64,000 bases of DNA from Bacillus sp. B-jedd (GCF_000821085.1 NZ_CCXR01000001.1:2687001-2751000), one strand, 5' to 3'. Shown: positions 10,235 to 19,638, counted from the first letter of the stretch. Numbers and translations: made by a program. The notes: a model not told the origin generated them from the sequence alone.

Positions 10235-12882
10235 ATTTGTTCCTCCCCTTTCCTATCTGGAAAATATAAGGTGAATTTACTTCCCATGCCAAGTTCGCTC
10301 ACTACTTTGATCCTGCCCTCATGGGCTTCCATAATCCCGGCACAAATGGCAAGTCCCAGGCCTGTGCCGCCAGTTCTTCTCGTGGCTGTAACATCAACCT
10401 GATAAAAGCGGTTAAAGATTTTTTCAAGATGGTCTTCGGAAATGCCGATTCCATTATCGGTAACCGAAATGGTTGTATAACCATTTTCCTCTTCAAGGAA
10501 AATATCGACTCTTTTAGGATGTGAATCATTGTAGCGAAGCGCATTTGTAATTAAATTGATCAGCACTTGCTGGACACGCATTTTATCCGCATAGATGGTA
10601 TAACCTTCCTCAAGATGATTATGAAATTCCATTATGGCGTCTTCTTTAAGCGTTTTAGGTATCGATTCCATAGAAAGTTCGATTACATGGTCTGCCCGTA
10701 TTGTATTTGGCTCTACATACATTGCGCCCGAATCGATTTTTGAAATATCCAGCCAATCATTGACCAAGTGCTGGATCCGCTCTATATCCTCGTGGACCCC
10801 TTCCAGCAGTTCCTGCTCAAATTCAGGCTCCCACTCAACTTCCGAGCGCAGCAAAGTTTCAACGCTTCCCTTAATAGTTGTAATCGGGGTTTTAAATTCA
10901 TGGGAAGTAAGTGAAATCAAGTTATTTTTAAGTGTATCAATCTCTTCTTCTTTTGTAATATCCCTAAGGACAAGTCCCTCGCCAATTCTTTCATCATCTA
11001 GGACAACAGTGAAATTGTGAAGCAAATAATATTTCGGCTTTTTACTTGTTTGTCTGTATTGAAGCTTCAGTTCGTCTCTCTGGTCGCTAAAAAACTCATT
11101 CAGCTCTTCCTTATCTACATCAAACAGCTGCAAGAACCTTCTGTATACATCATCAAGGCTGGCAAGTTCAGTTGTTTTCCGTGGAGGAATGGCTTCATCA
11201 TCGTCATCCTCATCATCAACCGCAACTACCTTCAGGAAAAACTCGTTGACATACTCTACCTCTTTTTGATTGTTGAGCATGATCAGGCCCTCAGACATAC
11301 TTTCTAGAACAGCCTCGAGAACCGCATGTTTATTCCTGGTTCTTTCAAACAAAAACTTATTTTGGAGCATGACAGCAAGAGAGCCAGCAAATGTGCGGAG
11401 GAACTCCTGATCGCTGACTGAAATCGTCTGCTGTTCCGACAAATCGACAACGAGGAATCCTCTATTATTCTTTTCGATTTGGATAGGTTCCATATATTGC
11501 TGTTCGCCCTTCATTTGCTCATTTAAATACTGCATCAGGTTTTGATTTGTATAAATCGTCCTATTTGTGACGGCCAGGTCATTGAAACACACATGGATGG
11601 AATAATCCATAAACTGTTCAATCTCCTGCAGGCAATATTGAATGAATTGGGCCAGGTCCTTATCAGTGGAAACCGATGTAATCAATTTATTGACCGCTTT
11701 AAGCTCTGAGTTCTTTTTCTCGAGGATCGCTGTCCTTTCCTGGACCCTTGCTTCAAGGTCTTTATTCAGTTCCATTAAGCCAGACCGGTTTTTGTCAACC
11801 TCATCAATCATATGGTTGAAATAATAAAATAGCTCTTCCATTTCCTTCGGCCCCTGTATCTTATGAGGCTTGGAGCGTATTTCTTTAAAGCCCTTCGTAT
11901 ACTCCTTTATATAGCCGAGGAGTTGTTGAATGGACCTTTCCAGCCTATTGGTCATCAACAGGCTTACCCCCACCATAACAGCAGCAGTCAGCAGCAGGAA
12001 TATCAGGATGGTCATAAGCGCATTCTTATATGTTTTTGTAATGGCGTCAGTCGGTTTTGCAACCCAGACAGTCCAATCGAGCGGTGGCACTTTTTCGTAT
12101 GTGATATAAATATCTTCATTTGGATTCTTAAGTTTAAAAAAGCTGCTGCCCCTGTCTTTATCACGGGCATCTATATAACGGGCAATCTCAGATTGTGAAA
12201 GATTGACCAGTTCCCTTCGAGTATCAAAGTGAGGGTGCACAACAACATTCTTTTCTTGGTCTATGACTACCGCATAGCCTTCCTCACCAAAATTCCTTCT
12301 CTGGATATGTTCTCCAAGTGCATTCAAATCCAATGCGCCGAGTACATAGCCAATCATTTCTCCCTTTTCGTCTACTAACGGAGAAACAATCGTTACTAAT
12401 AATATATCCGTTCCGCCCCTTCCGTGGAAGACGGGCGAGACTACTGTATCCTTCGTCTTTAATAATTCCTTATAATACGAACGGTCGCTGAAGTTCAAGT
12501 TTTGGCGGCGGGCCCCGTCAGTATAAACTTCAGGGTAAAAGAGGATCGATTGCCCCCTTTTATCGCCCACATATAAATTAACAAATCCGGGATAGTTCGC
12601 TTTAATATCCTTCAGCTGTTTTTGGATAATATCCAAATCATTGTTTTCAAAAAGACGGCCGGCATTGAGAGCCTCAGTCTGAATGACCTTTTTATGCTCG
12701 GAAATATAATTGCTAATATAATCAGCTAGATATTTTGTTGTCGTTGCCTGGCTTTTTTGGTTTTCTTCCACTAGGGAGGATAACTGATAAATTTGAAAAA
12801 TGCCTAAAAAGGCTATTGAAAAAAATGTGATTAATAAAAATGAATAAATAAGTTCCTTTTTAAATGAACGGGCTTCCTTCAT
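10231..12882 (-). CDS. Cache-HAMP-GAF/PAS sensor histidine kinase of the carbamoyl island
   Basis: 883 residues from the ATG at 12880-12882, which has GGGAGGAGGGG 5-10 nt upstream; an upstream in-frame extension lacks a good site. Layout seen: transmembrane segment (about 12-32), a large extracytoplasmic region of dCache type (about 35-285, with FSDRSYYKELLKTKDTVVSP and GRGGTDILLVTIVSP), second transmembrane segment (about 288-310), HAMP and coiled coil (to about 395), a GAF-like segment, a PAS-like segment (LESMSEGLIMLNNQKEVEYV), HisKA with SHEFKTP near 645, and HATPase with NALRYN, VTDNGIGIS and GGTGLGLAIC. dCache domains bind small external ligands, so this kinase probably senses the transported substrate. 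It forms a pair with the overlapping regulator. Confidence 0.93.
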   Translation of the reverse strand: MKEARSFKKELIYSFLLITFFSIAFLGIFQIYQLSSLVEENQKSQATTTKYLADYISNYISEHKKVIQTEALNAGRLFENNDLDIIQKQLKDIKANYPGFVNLYVGDKRGQSILFYPEVYTDGARRQNLNFSDRSYYKELLKTKDTVVSPVFHGRGGTDILLVTIVSPLVDEKGEMIGYVLGALDLNALGEHIQRRNFGEEGYAVVIDQEKNVVVHPHFDTRRELVNLSQSEIARYIDARDKDRGSSFFKLKNPNEDIYITYEKVPPLDWTVWVAKPTDAITKTYKNALMTILIFLLLTAAVMVGVSLLMTNRLERSIQQLLGYIKEYTKGFKEIRSKPHKIQGPKEMEELFYYFNHMIDEVDKNRSGLMELNKDLEARVQERTAILEKKNSELKAVNKLITSVSTDKDLAQFIQYCLQEIEQFMDYSIHVCFNDLAVTNRTIYTNQNLMQYLNEQMKGEQQYMEPIQIEKNNRGFLVVDLSEQQTISVSDQEFLRTFAGSLAVMLQNKFLFERTRNKHAVLEAVLESMSEGLIMLNNQKEVEYVNEFFLKVVAVDDEDDDDEAIPPRKTTELASLDDVYRRFLQLFDVDKEELNEFFSDQRDELKLQYRQTSKKPKYYLLHNFTVVLDDERIGEGLVLRDITKEEEIDTLKNNLISLTSHEFKTPITTIKGSVETLLRSEVEWEPEFEQELLEGVHEDIERIQHLVNDWLDISKIDSGAMYVEPNTIRADHVIELSMESIPKTLKEDAIMEFHNHLEEGYTIYADKMRVQQVLINLITNALRYNDSHPKRVDIFLEEENGYTTISVTDNGIGISEDHLEKIFNRFYQVDVTATRRTGGTGLGLAICAGIMEAHEGRIKVVSELGMGSKFTLYFPDRKGEEQI

Positions 12883-12981
12883 CTTTCCCCTCCTCCCGGC
12901 AACGAATATAAAAAGGGTATCCGCCCTTGCATAAGTGTAACCTTTAGCGAAGGCAGATACCATGTTATTTTGGAAGTTTGC

Positions 12982-13920
12982 TTATTTTGTAAAATGCGTG
13001 CCGGCTTTTCCTTCCATCGCAAGGTCTGCCTGGTCAAGCGAGCAAATGATCGCCCGGCCGCCCTGTTCTGCGAATCTAATGGCTGCTTCCACTTTTGGTC
13101 CCATGCTTCCTGCGGAGAATTGTCCTTCTTCCACATATTTATATGCTTCTTCAAGAGTGACATGAGTCAATGCTTTCTGATCCGGCTTGCCATAGTTCAC
13201 ATACACATTTTGCACATCTGTCAGAACCATGAATACATCGGACTTTACCTCTTCAGCAAGCCTGAAGCCGCTCCGGTCCTTATCAATTACAGCTTCAATG
13301 CCAGTAAGTGTGCCATCTTCATTTTGGACAACAGGAATACCACCGCCGCCTGCTGCAATAACAATTACACGCTCATCAGTAAGCTTTTTAATGAGATCCG
13401 ATCCAAGAATCGATTGTGGCATAGGGGAAGCAACCACACGCCTCCAGCCGCGGCCGGCGTCCTCTGCGACGACCCAATTCTTTTCTTCTGCCAATTTTTT
13501 AGCTTCTTCTTCGCTAAAGAATACACCAATCGGCTTTGTAGGATCTTCAAATGCTGGATCTTCTTTTGAAACAACTGTTTGCGTCAGCATGCTGACAACT
13601 TGATTGTCGAGACCAAGCTTCTTCAATTCATTTTTCAGCGTCTGGTCCATCATGTAGCCAATGAAGCCTTGTGATTCAGCGCTGCAAACATCAAGAGGGA
13701 ATGGAGGGACAACGTCTTTTGCTTCTTCATTCTGGCGAAGGATGTTTCCAACCTGCGGACCATTTCCATGTGTGACAATGACTGTATGGCCGTTTTTAAC
13801 AATACGGGCAATGATTTCACTGCTCTTGCGTACATTTTCAAGCTGGTTTTCAAAAGTGGCTTCCTGTTTAGGCTGTAGAATGGCGTTTCCGCCCAATGCG
13901 ATGACTACCTTTTGAGACAT
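12982..13920 (-). CDS. arcC: carbamate kinase
   Basis: Catalyses carbamoyl phosphate + ADP to ATP + NH3 + CO2. It is 312 residues and starts MSQKVVIALGGNAILQPKQ with the amino-acid-kinase glycine loop, then VTHGNGPQVGNILRQNE, IVIAAGGGGIPVV and the C-terminal GSMGPKVEAAIRF. There is no arginine deiminase or ornithine carbamoyltransferase nearby. The neighbours are instead fdrA and DUF1116, the pattern of allantoin/oxamate carbamoyl transfer (ybcF/allK in E. coli). It lies 96 nt after the DUF1116 gene in the same direction with GGAGG before the ATG. Confidence 0.95.
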   Translation of the reverse strand: MSQKVVIALGGNAILQPKQEATFENQLENVRKSSEIIARIVKNGHTVIVTHGNGPQVGNILRQNEEAKDVVPPFPLDVCSAESQGFIGYMMDQTLKNELKKLGLDNQVVSMLTQTVVSKEDPAFEDPTKPIGVFFSEEEAKKLAEEKNWVVAEDAGRGWRRVVASPMPQSILGSDLIKKLTDERVIVIAAGGGGIPVVQNEDGTLTGIEAVIDKDRSGFRLAEEVKSDVFMVLTDVQNVYVNYGKPDQKALTHVTLEEAYKYVEEGQFSAGSMGPKVEAAIRFAEQGGRAIICSLDQADLAMEGKAGTHFTK

Positions 13921-13960
13921 ATTATATTTTCCTCCGTTTGTTGGTTGATAATAAAGGAAA

Positions 13961-13987
13961 AGAGGAATATTTTTGTGATATTCCTCT
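13961..13987 (-). terminator. hairpin between DUF1116 gene and carbamate kinase gene
   Basis: AGAGGAATAT (13961-13970) pairs with ATATTCCTCT (13978-13987), loop 7 nt. On the minus strand it is followed by TTTTCCTTTATT, so it could be a partial terminator or a processing/stability hairpin inside the operon. Confidence 0.6.
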
Positions 13988-14016
13988 GGATCCAGTTGTA
14001 TTTATGGCTTTATTGC

Positions 14017-15291
14017 TTAAGCTTGAGGCTCGATTAGGCCTAACTTCACAGCGTAAGCATCGAGAGCTTTTTCAAAGCATTCCTTTGGAGCGCGGACAGT
14101 ACCTGCTCCTACTTGGCCAACGCCGGCTTTCTTATGGGCAATACCAGTGTTGATGACTGGCTCAATGCCAGTTTCGACTACCTTTCTTGCATCGATTCCA
14201 AGGCATGCACCCTGGAAATCCCAAGTTGGAATTGTAAAGTTGCTGTTTTGGTCAATACAGATTTCCATCATTTCGTTGCTTGTTGCCAAAGCATCCTTAA
14301 AGCCGCCGGCACCAACAAAGCGCGTAACGCCAGGAGCCGCGATCATGGCCATGCCGCCTACACCGAAAGCTTCAGTAATCGCGCTGTCGCCAATATCAGG
14401 GTTGGCATCTTCTTGGGAATATCCAGTAAAGAATAGTCCTTGCGGAGTATTAACTGGGGCAGTGAACCACTGATCACCCATGCCGCTGATGCGGATTCCG
14501 AAATCCTTCCCATTACGGGTCATTGCAGTTACAACTGTGCCGTGCTCGATTTTTCTTGCTCCATCAAGAACCGCCTTGCTTGTCGCCATGGCAATGTTCA
14601 GGAAGAACTGGTCAGTATCGGCAAGGAACTTGATTACATCTTTCTTTTCGTTCTCATCGATATCAAGCTGTACGATGTATGGGCTGATTTCCTTCAGGAA
14701 GATCAGGGATGCCGCGATGTTGCGCTGGTGGAATTCGTCACCCATTGTAATAGCTTTAGCAATCATTACATTGATGTTAAGGCCATCGTCTGTCAGCTTC
14801 AATGCTTTTGCAATTGTTGGGGCAAGTACGTCCCTCATCCATTTCAGACGGTTAATGACCTCATCGGAATAAGCGCCGAAACGAAGAACTGCTCCAATTC
14901 CTTCGTTCATTGTGCAGTATGCTTCATTGCCTTCTGAACGGTTTTCAACAACGAGAACCGGCATGTTTGCAGACGTGATGCCGCCCATTGGACCAACCGC
15001 GTTCACATGATGGCAAGGGATAAATTTAACTTCGCCATTTTCAAGAGCGCGCCTTGCTTCTTCTTCTGTTTCAGCCCAGCCCTCGAAAAGGTATGCGCCG
15101 ACACAGGAGCCCTGCATTGGACCGGTCATATCTTCGAACTTGATTGGCGGACCTGCATGGAGCAAGACTTTGCCTTCGGTCAGTTCCTTGATTTTTTCTT
15201 TTGCCGGAACGACATCGACAAGAAATGGTGCTGATCCCGAAATCTTATCAATTACCGCCCTGTTTGCTTCATCAATTGTTTTGAATTGCAT
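14017..15291 (-). CDS. DUF1116 (YlbE/AllG-like) protein, probable carbamoyltransferase subunit
   Basis: 424 residues; begins MQFKTIDEANRAVIDKISGS and contains DMTGPMQGSCVGAYLFEGWA, HHVNAVGPMGGITSANMPVL and KAGVGQVGAGTVRAPKECFE. I recognise it as the DUF1116/YlbE family. In E. coli, YlbE (AllG) with FdrA (AllF) and YlbF (AllH) has been reported to form oxamate carbamoyltransferase. Here the gene lies between fdrA and carbamate kinase, which supports a role in making carbamoyl phosphate from a carbamoylated compound. No AllH/DUF2877 gene is present in the window, so the complex may be two-part or the third subunit may lie elsewhere. A strong GGGGAGG precedes the ATG. Confidence 0.85.
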   Translation of the reverse strand: MQFKTIDEANRAVIDKISGSAPFLVDVVPAKEKIKELTEGKVLLHAGPPIKFEDMTGPMQGSCVGAYLFEGWAETEEEARRALENGEVKFIPCHHVNAVGPMGGITSANMPVLVVENRSEGNEAYCTMNEGIGAVLRFGAYSDEVINRLKWMRDVLAPTIAKALKLTDDGLNINVMIAKAITMGDEFHQRNIAASLIFLKEISPYIVQLDIDENEKKDVIKFLADTDQFFLNIAMATSKAVLDGARKIEHGTVVTAMTRNGKDFGIRISGMGDQWFTAPVNTPQGLFFTGYSQEDANPDIGDSAITEAFGVGGMAMIAAPGVTRFVGAGGFKDALATSNEMMEICIDQNSNFTIPTWDFQGACLGIDARKVVETGIEPVINTGIAHKKAGVGQVGAGTVRAPKECFEKALDAYAVKLGLIEPQA

Positions 15292-15342
15292 TAGTAATCC
15301 TCCCCGACTATTTTATGGTACGCTGCTAAACTTACCCGTAGA

Positions 15343-15370
15343 TATCCGCACAAGAAACCCTGTGCGGATA
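15343..15370 (-). other. intercistronic hairpin between fdrA and DUF1116 gene
   Basis: A perfect 10-bp inverted repeat, TATCCGCACA (15343-15352) and TGTGCGGATA (15361-15370), with an 8-nt loop. No T tract follows on either strand, so it looks like an mRNA stability or processing element rather than a terminator. Confidence 0.6.
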
Positions 15371-15400
15371 CCACTTCAGGCAAAATAACTTTATCTTTTA

Positions 15401-17161
15401 CTAGCCTCTGTAGTTATTCAACAGGTTCAATACTTTTCTCATTCTTTCATTTCCACCTGCGATTGGCCTCCAGTCAAACTGGACAACGCGGCCTCCGAAA
15501 TCTGTGATGGAATCTGTAAAGCTCTTCAGGCCAACGTTAATGACGCTAGGCTTGTTGTTTACAAGTGCTTCCATTTCTTTTGAAACTTCGAAGTTGTATT
15601 CCTTATTCGACATTGGAGCATCGACATGGCCTTTTTCCACGTCATTGACTTTCAGGCCGATAATTGAAAGCGCAGTGCGTACTGCCTGGTTGTTGCTGTC
15701 TTTAATGATGATTCCAGCTTCAGCAAGTTTTTTCTTTTGGCCTTGATAATCCTGTGGGTCATTTTCCGTTCCACATACGGAGGCAATCACATAAATCTTA
15801 CGGCCCTGCTCTTCTGCATGGGCAACAGCCTTTTTAATGGATGGCAGAAGCGCGCTCGCCATATCATCGTGTGAACCGTAACCAAGTACGAAATCAAGAA
15901 GAATAACAGCTGTATGGTCATCATTTGCAGCTTCTTCAATGAATTTCGCTCTTGTTTCAGGATCGATCATTGGGTGTGGCTTTCCTTGTGTATATTTATC
16001 ATCACCCAGGTCAACAACTACCTGGTGGTCAGTTTTAAGGACATAGCCATCTTCATTTTTAATGTTCGTGTCAAGTCCAAGAGCGTCAGAAATTAATACT
16101 GCAGCCTCGGATGCGAGTGTACCGCCAGAGAATAGTCCCTTAATTGCTTTTTGCTCAGGTTTCAGGTCAACATTCTCTACTTCATAAAAGCCGGCATTAT
16201 AATCAGGCTTGATTTCATTTCCTTTTGCAAGGTCAACAGCAATGCGCGCTGTTTCTTCAAGAGTATAAGCCTGATATACATTTCCTTCATATTGAGTTGG
16301 CTTTTCGCCAAGGAAAATAGCGACAACCGGCTTGGAAACTGCATGGAGAAGTTCGACAACCTCGTTGCGGACTTCTTTTGCAGGCGGCTTGGAGATTACA
16401 CAGATGACTTCTGTCTGCCTGTGGCTTTCCAAAGCACGGATTCCATCCATCATTGTGATTGCGCCTACTGGTTCTTTCAGGTCACGTCCACCTGTGCCGA
16501 TCGCATGGCTTACACCTTCGCCAAGGCGGTCGATGATTGCAGTTACTTCCTGGATTCCTGTTCCGGAAGCTCCGACAATCCCGATTTTCCCTTTATTGAC
16601 TACGTTCGCGAAAGCGATTGGGATACCATCAAGGATTCCAGTTCCACAGTCAGGGCCCATTACTAGAAGGCCTTTTTCGTGCGCCTTTTTCTTAAGACGG
16701 ACTTCGTCTTCAATGGATACGTTGTCACTGAAAATGAACGGGTGGAGACCAAGGTCTAGTGCCTTCTCAGCTTCTTCAGCTGCATATGTCCCTGGTACGG
16801 AAATCAATGCAACAGTTGCGTCTGGCATAGATTTTACTGCTTTATCCCAAGTTCTTACCGTTTCAAATTCTTCACCAGAGCTTTTTGTTGCCTGGTTTTG
16901 CAGGTATTCATCAACTTTTACGAGAACCTCATCAATCAGCTTTTCGTTGTCTGTGTCAATGACAATCGCCATGTCATTTGGCTGTGCCGCTTCAAGTTCT
17001 TCAGTATATAGTCCGGCTGCTTTATAAATATCTTTGTTGGCAGGTGTGCCCATCATGATTTGAGCTTTGTTCACACCTTCGGTTGCGGAGATCGCATTGG
17101 TCAACAGCATCAGGTTGATTGAGTCTTGATAGGAATTCTTTTTAATAATCGTAAAAATCAC
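15401..17161 (-). CDS. fdrA: acyl-CoA synthetase-like protein FdrA (AllF-like), probable carbamoyltransferase subunit
   Basis: 586 residues, succinyl-CoA-synthetase-like fold. An N-terminal ACT-like/variable region (MIFTIIKKNSYQDSINLMLL, MMGTPANK) is followed by a CoA-binding-like domain (IGIVGASGTGIQEVTAIIDR, AIGTGGRDL) and a C-terminal ligase domain (LFSGGTLASEAAVLISDALG). In E. coli fdrA (allF) is part of the reported oxamate carbamoyltransferase. It is the first gene of fdrA-DUF1116-arcC-kinase-regulator and has the shared triple half-site element 100-156 nt upstream. The start is GTG at 17159-17161 after GGGGTGAT. Exact substrate (oxamate/oxalurate or another carbamoyl compound) is not shown by the sequence. 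Confidence 0.85.
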   Translation of the reverse strand: MIFTIIKKNSYQDSINLMLLTNAISATEGVNKAQIMMGTPANKDIYKAAGLYTEELEAAQPNDMAIVIDTDNEKLIDEVLVKVDEYLQNQATKSSGEEFETVRTWDKAVKSMPDATVALISVPGTYAAEEAEKALDLGLHPFIFSDNVSIEDEVRLKKKAHEKGLLVMGPDCGTGILDGIPIAFANVVNKGKIGIVGASGTGIQEVTAIIDRLGEGVSHAIGTGGRDLKEPVGAITMMDGIRALESHRQTEVICVISKPPAKEVRNEVVELLHAVSKPVVAIFLGEKPTQYEGNVYQAYTLEETARIAVDLAKGNEIKPDYNAGFYEVENVDLKPEQKAIKGLFSGGTLASEAAVLISDALGLDTNIKNEDGYVLKTDHQVVVDLGDDKYTQGKPHPMIDPETRAKFIEEAANDDHTAVILLDFVLGYGSHDDMASALLPSIKKAVAHAEEQGRKIYVIASVCGTENDPQDYQGQKKKLAEAGIIIKDSNNQAVRTALSIIGLKVNDVEKGHVDAPMSNKEYNFEVSKEMEALVNNKPSVINVGLKSFTDSITDFGGRVVQFDWRPIAGGNERMRKVLNLLNNYRG

Positions 17162-17262
17162 TTTACTATCACCCCGGTTTTAGATTTTTTTGCTGAAATG
17201 TCCTAAATGGGCGGATTTGGCAATAAAAATAGTCTGCCAAGCCTGCCCCAGGTTCCAATAGC

Positions 17263-17328
17263 AGTATAATCCTTCCAGTATTACAATCGAATAAAATTGG
17301 AAAGGGTTACATTACAAAATAATTAAAG
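17263..17328 (-). promoter_or_regulatory. fdrA promoter with triple half-site element shared with the permease gene
   Basis: On the minus strand CTTTAAT (17322-17328), TTGTAAT (17311-17317), TTCCAAT (17296-17302) and TTGTAAT (17280-17286) are followed after exactly 11 bp by a TATACT -10 box (17263-17268). The permease promoter at 9323-9378 has the same order and the same 11-bp gap, and the two also share ATTCG between half-sites 2 and 3. This is the expected geometry of an OmpR-family activator binding over the -35 position. Confidence 0.7.
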
Positions 17329-17434
17329 TTTCCCTTTTTTCTATAAATTTTGTGTGAAGATGCTGCTATTTAATAATCCAACCCTAAGATATAGCCGATT
17401 AAACTACCATTTTTTGTTGTCGCCGAGAGCAAAA

Positions 17435-17470
17435 GAGGCGGGAACCCGGCTGATACCGATTTCCCGCCTC
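17435..17470 (-). terminator. lepA terminator
   Basis: GAGGCGGGAA (17435-17444) pairs perfectly with TTCCCGCCTC (17461-17470); on the minus strand TTTTGCTC follows. It marks the end of lepA and the edge of the accessory block. Confidence 0.85.
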
Positions 17471-17477
17471 TAACGTA

Positions 17478-19316
17478 TTATTTTTTCGAACTGTTATTGT
17501 CATCCATTTTAAGGACCGCCATGAAAGCTTCCTGAGGGACTTCGACGGATCCTACTTGTTTCATCCGCTTTTTTCCTTCTTTTTGCTTTTCAAGCAGCTT
17601 GCGTTTCCTCGAAATATCCCCGCCATAACATTTGGCAAGGACGTTTTTCCGGATTGCTTTAATTGTTGAACGAGCAACAATCTTCTGTCCCACTGCAGCT
17701 TGAATTGGCACTTCAAATTGCTGCCTTGGAATGAGGTCTTTCAGCTTTTCTACGATTGTCTTACCCCGGTCATAGGCAAAATCTTTATGGACAATAAAGC
17801 TAAGTGCATCCACTTTTTCAGCATTCAGGAGGATATCCATTTTGACAAGCTTTGATGGCTTGTAGCCAATCAATTCATAGTCGAATGATGCGTATCCTCT
17901 CGTATTCGATTTCAATTGGTCAAAGAAATCATATACGATTTCAGCGAGCGGAACTTCATAAACAATGCTGACACGCTTTTCGTCAAGATATTGCATATCA
18001 ATGAAAATACCGCGCTTGTTCTGGCACAGTTCCATGATCGCGCCGACATATTCATTCGGTGCCATCATCGTTGCTTTTACATACGGTTCTTCGACATGGT
18101 CAATCTTTTGCTGGTCCGGCATGTCGGAAGGGTTGTCCACCTTCAGGTCGGTTCCGTCCGTCATGAGCACATGGTAAATAACGCTTGGGGCTGTAGTAAT
18201 CAAATCAATTTTAAATTCCCGTTCAATCCGTTCCTGAATGATTTCCATATGCAAAAGACCCAAAAATCCAGCTCGGAAGCCAAATCCGAGCGCCTGTGAA
18301 GTCTCTGGTTCATATTGAAGGGCAGCATCGTTCAGCTGAAGCTTTTCAAGTGCTTCCCTCAAATCATTGAACTTGGCGGAATCAATCGGATAAAGCCCGC
18401 AATATACCATTGGGTTCAATTTCCGGTATCCTGGCAAAGGCTCGCTTACTCCGCCTTTGGCATTTGTTATGGTATCACCAACGCGGGTATCGCCAACATT
18501 CTTTATTGATGCCGTCAAGAAACCAACATCTCCAACGGTCAACTCCTCGCGGGGAACTGCTTTAGGTGCGAAAACGCCAACCTCGTTAACTTCGAATTCC
18601 TTGCCGGTTGCCATCATTTTGATTTTATCGCCGACTTTGACAGTTCCTTCCACAACCCTGATATAAGCAACGACGCCGCGGTAGGCATCATAAATCGAGT
18701 CGAATATAAGAGCCTTCAAAGGACCCTCGGGATCCCCGGTAGGGGCTGGAACTTGCTTGACAACCTGCTCAAGAATGTCCTCAATTCCGATTCCCGCCTT
18801 CGCAGAAGCAAGAACTGCTTCGGAAGCATCGAGGCCGATCACATCCTCAATTTCATTGCGGACTCGTTCGGGATCAGCGCTCGGCAGATCGATTTTATTG
18901 ATGACCGGTAAAATTTCAAGATCATTATCAAGGGCAAGATAAACGTTCGCGAGCGTCTGGGCTTCAATGCCCTGCGCCGCGTCCACTACCAAAATCGCAC
19001 CCTCACAAGCAGCAAGGCTTCGTGAAACTTCATAGGTGAAGTCTACGTGTCCTGGTGTATCTATGAGGTGAAAAGTGTACTCCTCGCCATCTCTTGCCTT
19101 GTATTTCAGCTGAACAGCATTAAGCTTGATCGTTATACCGCGTTCACGCTCCAGGTCCATGGAATCAAGCAGCTGGTCTTTCATCTCCCTGGAAGTCAAT
19201 GCATTCGTCTTTTCAAGAATCCGATCGGCAAGTGTCGACTTGCCGTGGTCTATGTGGGCAATGATCGAAAAGTTCCTGATTTTCGATTGCCTCTCTAATC
19301 TTTCTTCTTTATTCAA
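17478..19316 (-). CDS. lepA: elongation factor 4 (LepA)
   Basis: Ribosome-associated translational GTPase. It is 612 residues, the usual length. G1 [19 protein letters not shown]3 [15 protein letters not shown]4 [10 protein letters not shown], then domains II-III, the EF-G-V-like domain and the LepA-specific C-terminal domain ending with [18 protein letters not shown]. The start is TTG at 19314-19316 with AGGAGTG upstream. In B. subtilis it is followed by hemW and hrcA; here a terminator and the carbamoyl island follow. Confidence 0.98.
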   Translation of the reverse strand: MNKEERLERQSKIRNFSIIAHIDHGKSTLADRILEKTNALTSREMKDQLLDSMDLERERGITIKLNAVQLKYKARDGEEYTFHLIDTPGHVDFTYEVSRSLAACEGAILVVDAAQGIEAQTLANVYLALDNDLEILPVINKIDLPSADPERVRNEIEDVIGLDASEAVLASAKAGIGIEDILEQVVKQVPAPTGDPEGPLKALIFDSIYDAYRGVVAYIRVVEGTVKVGDKIKMMATGKEFEVNEVGVFAPKAVPREELTVGDVGFLTASIKNVGDTRVGDTITNAKGGVSEPLPGYRKLNPMVYCGLYPIDSAKFNDLREALEKLQLNDAALQYEPETSQALGFGFRAGFLGLLHMEIIQERIEREFKIDLITTAPSVIYHVLMTDGTDLKVDNPSDMPDQQKIDHVEEPYVKATMMAPNEYVGAIMELCQNKRGIFIDMQYLDEKRVSIVYEVPLAEIVYDFFDQLKSNTRGYASFDYELIGYKPSKLVKMDILLNAEKVDALSFIVHKDFAYDRGKTIVEKLKDLIPRQQFEVPIQAAVGQKIVARSTIKAIRKNVLAKCYGGDISRKRKLLEKQKEGKKRMKQVGSVEVPQEAFMAVLKMDDNNSSKK

Positions 19317-19384
19317 TAGGGTTCACTCCTGTTATACGCACATGTAGACTATTTTTGATTATATCAGCACAAAAATCAAGATTC

Positions 19385-19600
19385 AATATTTAAAGTGGAG
19401 GCGGATTGGTCAGGGGCTTATGACCCCGAGCCCCTAGCCGCCGCAGCTGGATAGATTAAAAGCGAAGGCGGCCGTTTAGACCCTTATGGAGTGGAGGGAA
19501 GCAACTGCCTGATTAACTCCCCTGCAGCTTTGCGACGAGCTGAACAAAGCTTCCTTGAGTTTGCTGTGGCGCAGGAGCTCTTCCCGAGATAAAGGGAACA
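19385..19600. repeat. possible dispersed intergenic repeat, 330-nt gap between lepA and yqxA
   Basis: The gap 19317-19646 has no convincing gene. From about 19385 the sequence becomes GC-richer than its surroundings and structured: AGGGGCT (19415-19421 region) faces AGCCCCT 10 nt later, then segments such as AAAGCGAAGGCGGCCG and TTTGCTGTGGCGCAGGAG. I recall related strings between genes in other Bacillaceae genomes, but copy number cannot be judged from one window. Confidence 0.4.
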
Positions 19601-19613
19601 CGATGAAAAACGA

Positions 19614-19638
19614 AAATCCGGCGCTTGTGGCCGGATTT
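19614..19638 (-). terminator. terminator of the gpr/spoIIP/yqxA unit
   Basis: AAATCCGGC (19614-19622) pairs with GCCGGATTT (19630-19638), loop 7 nt; the minus strand continues TTCGTTTTT. Confidence 0.8.
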
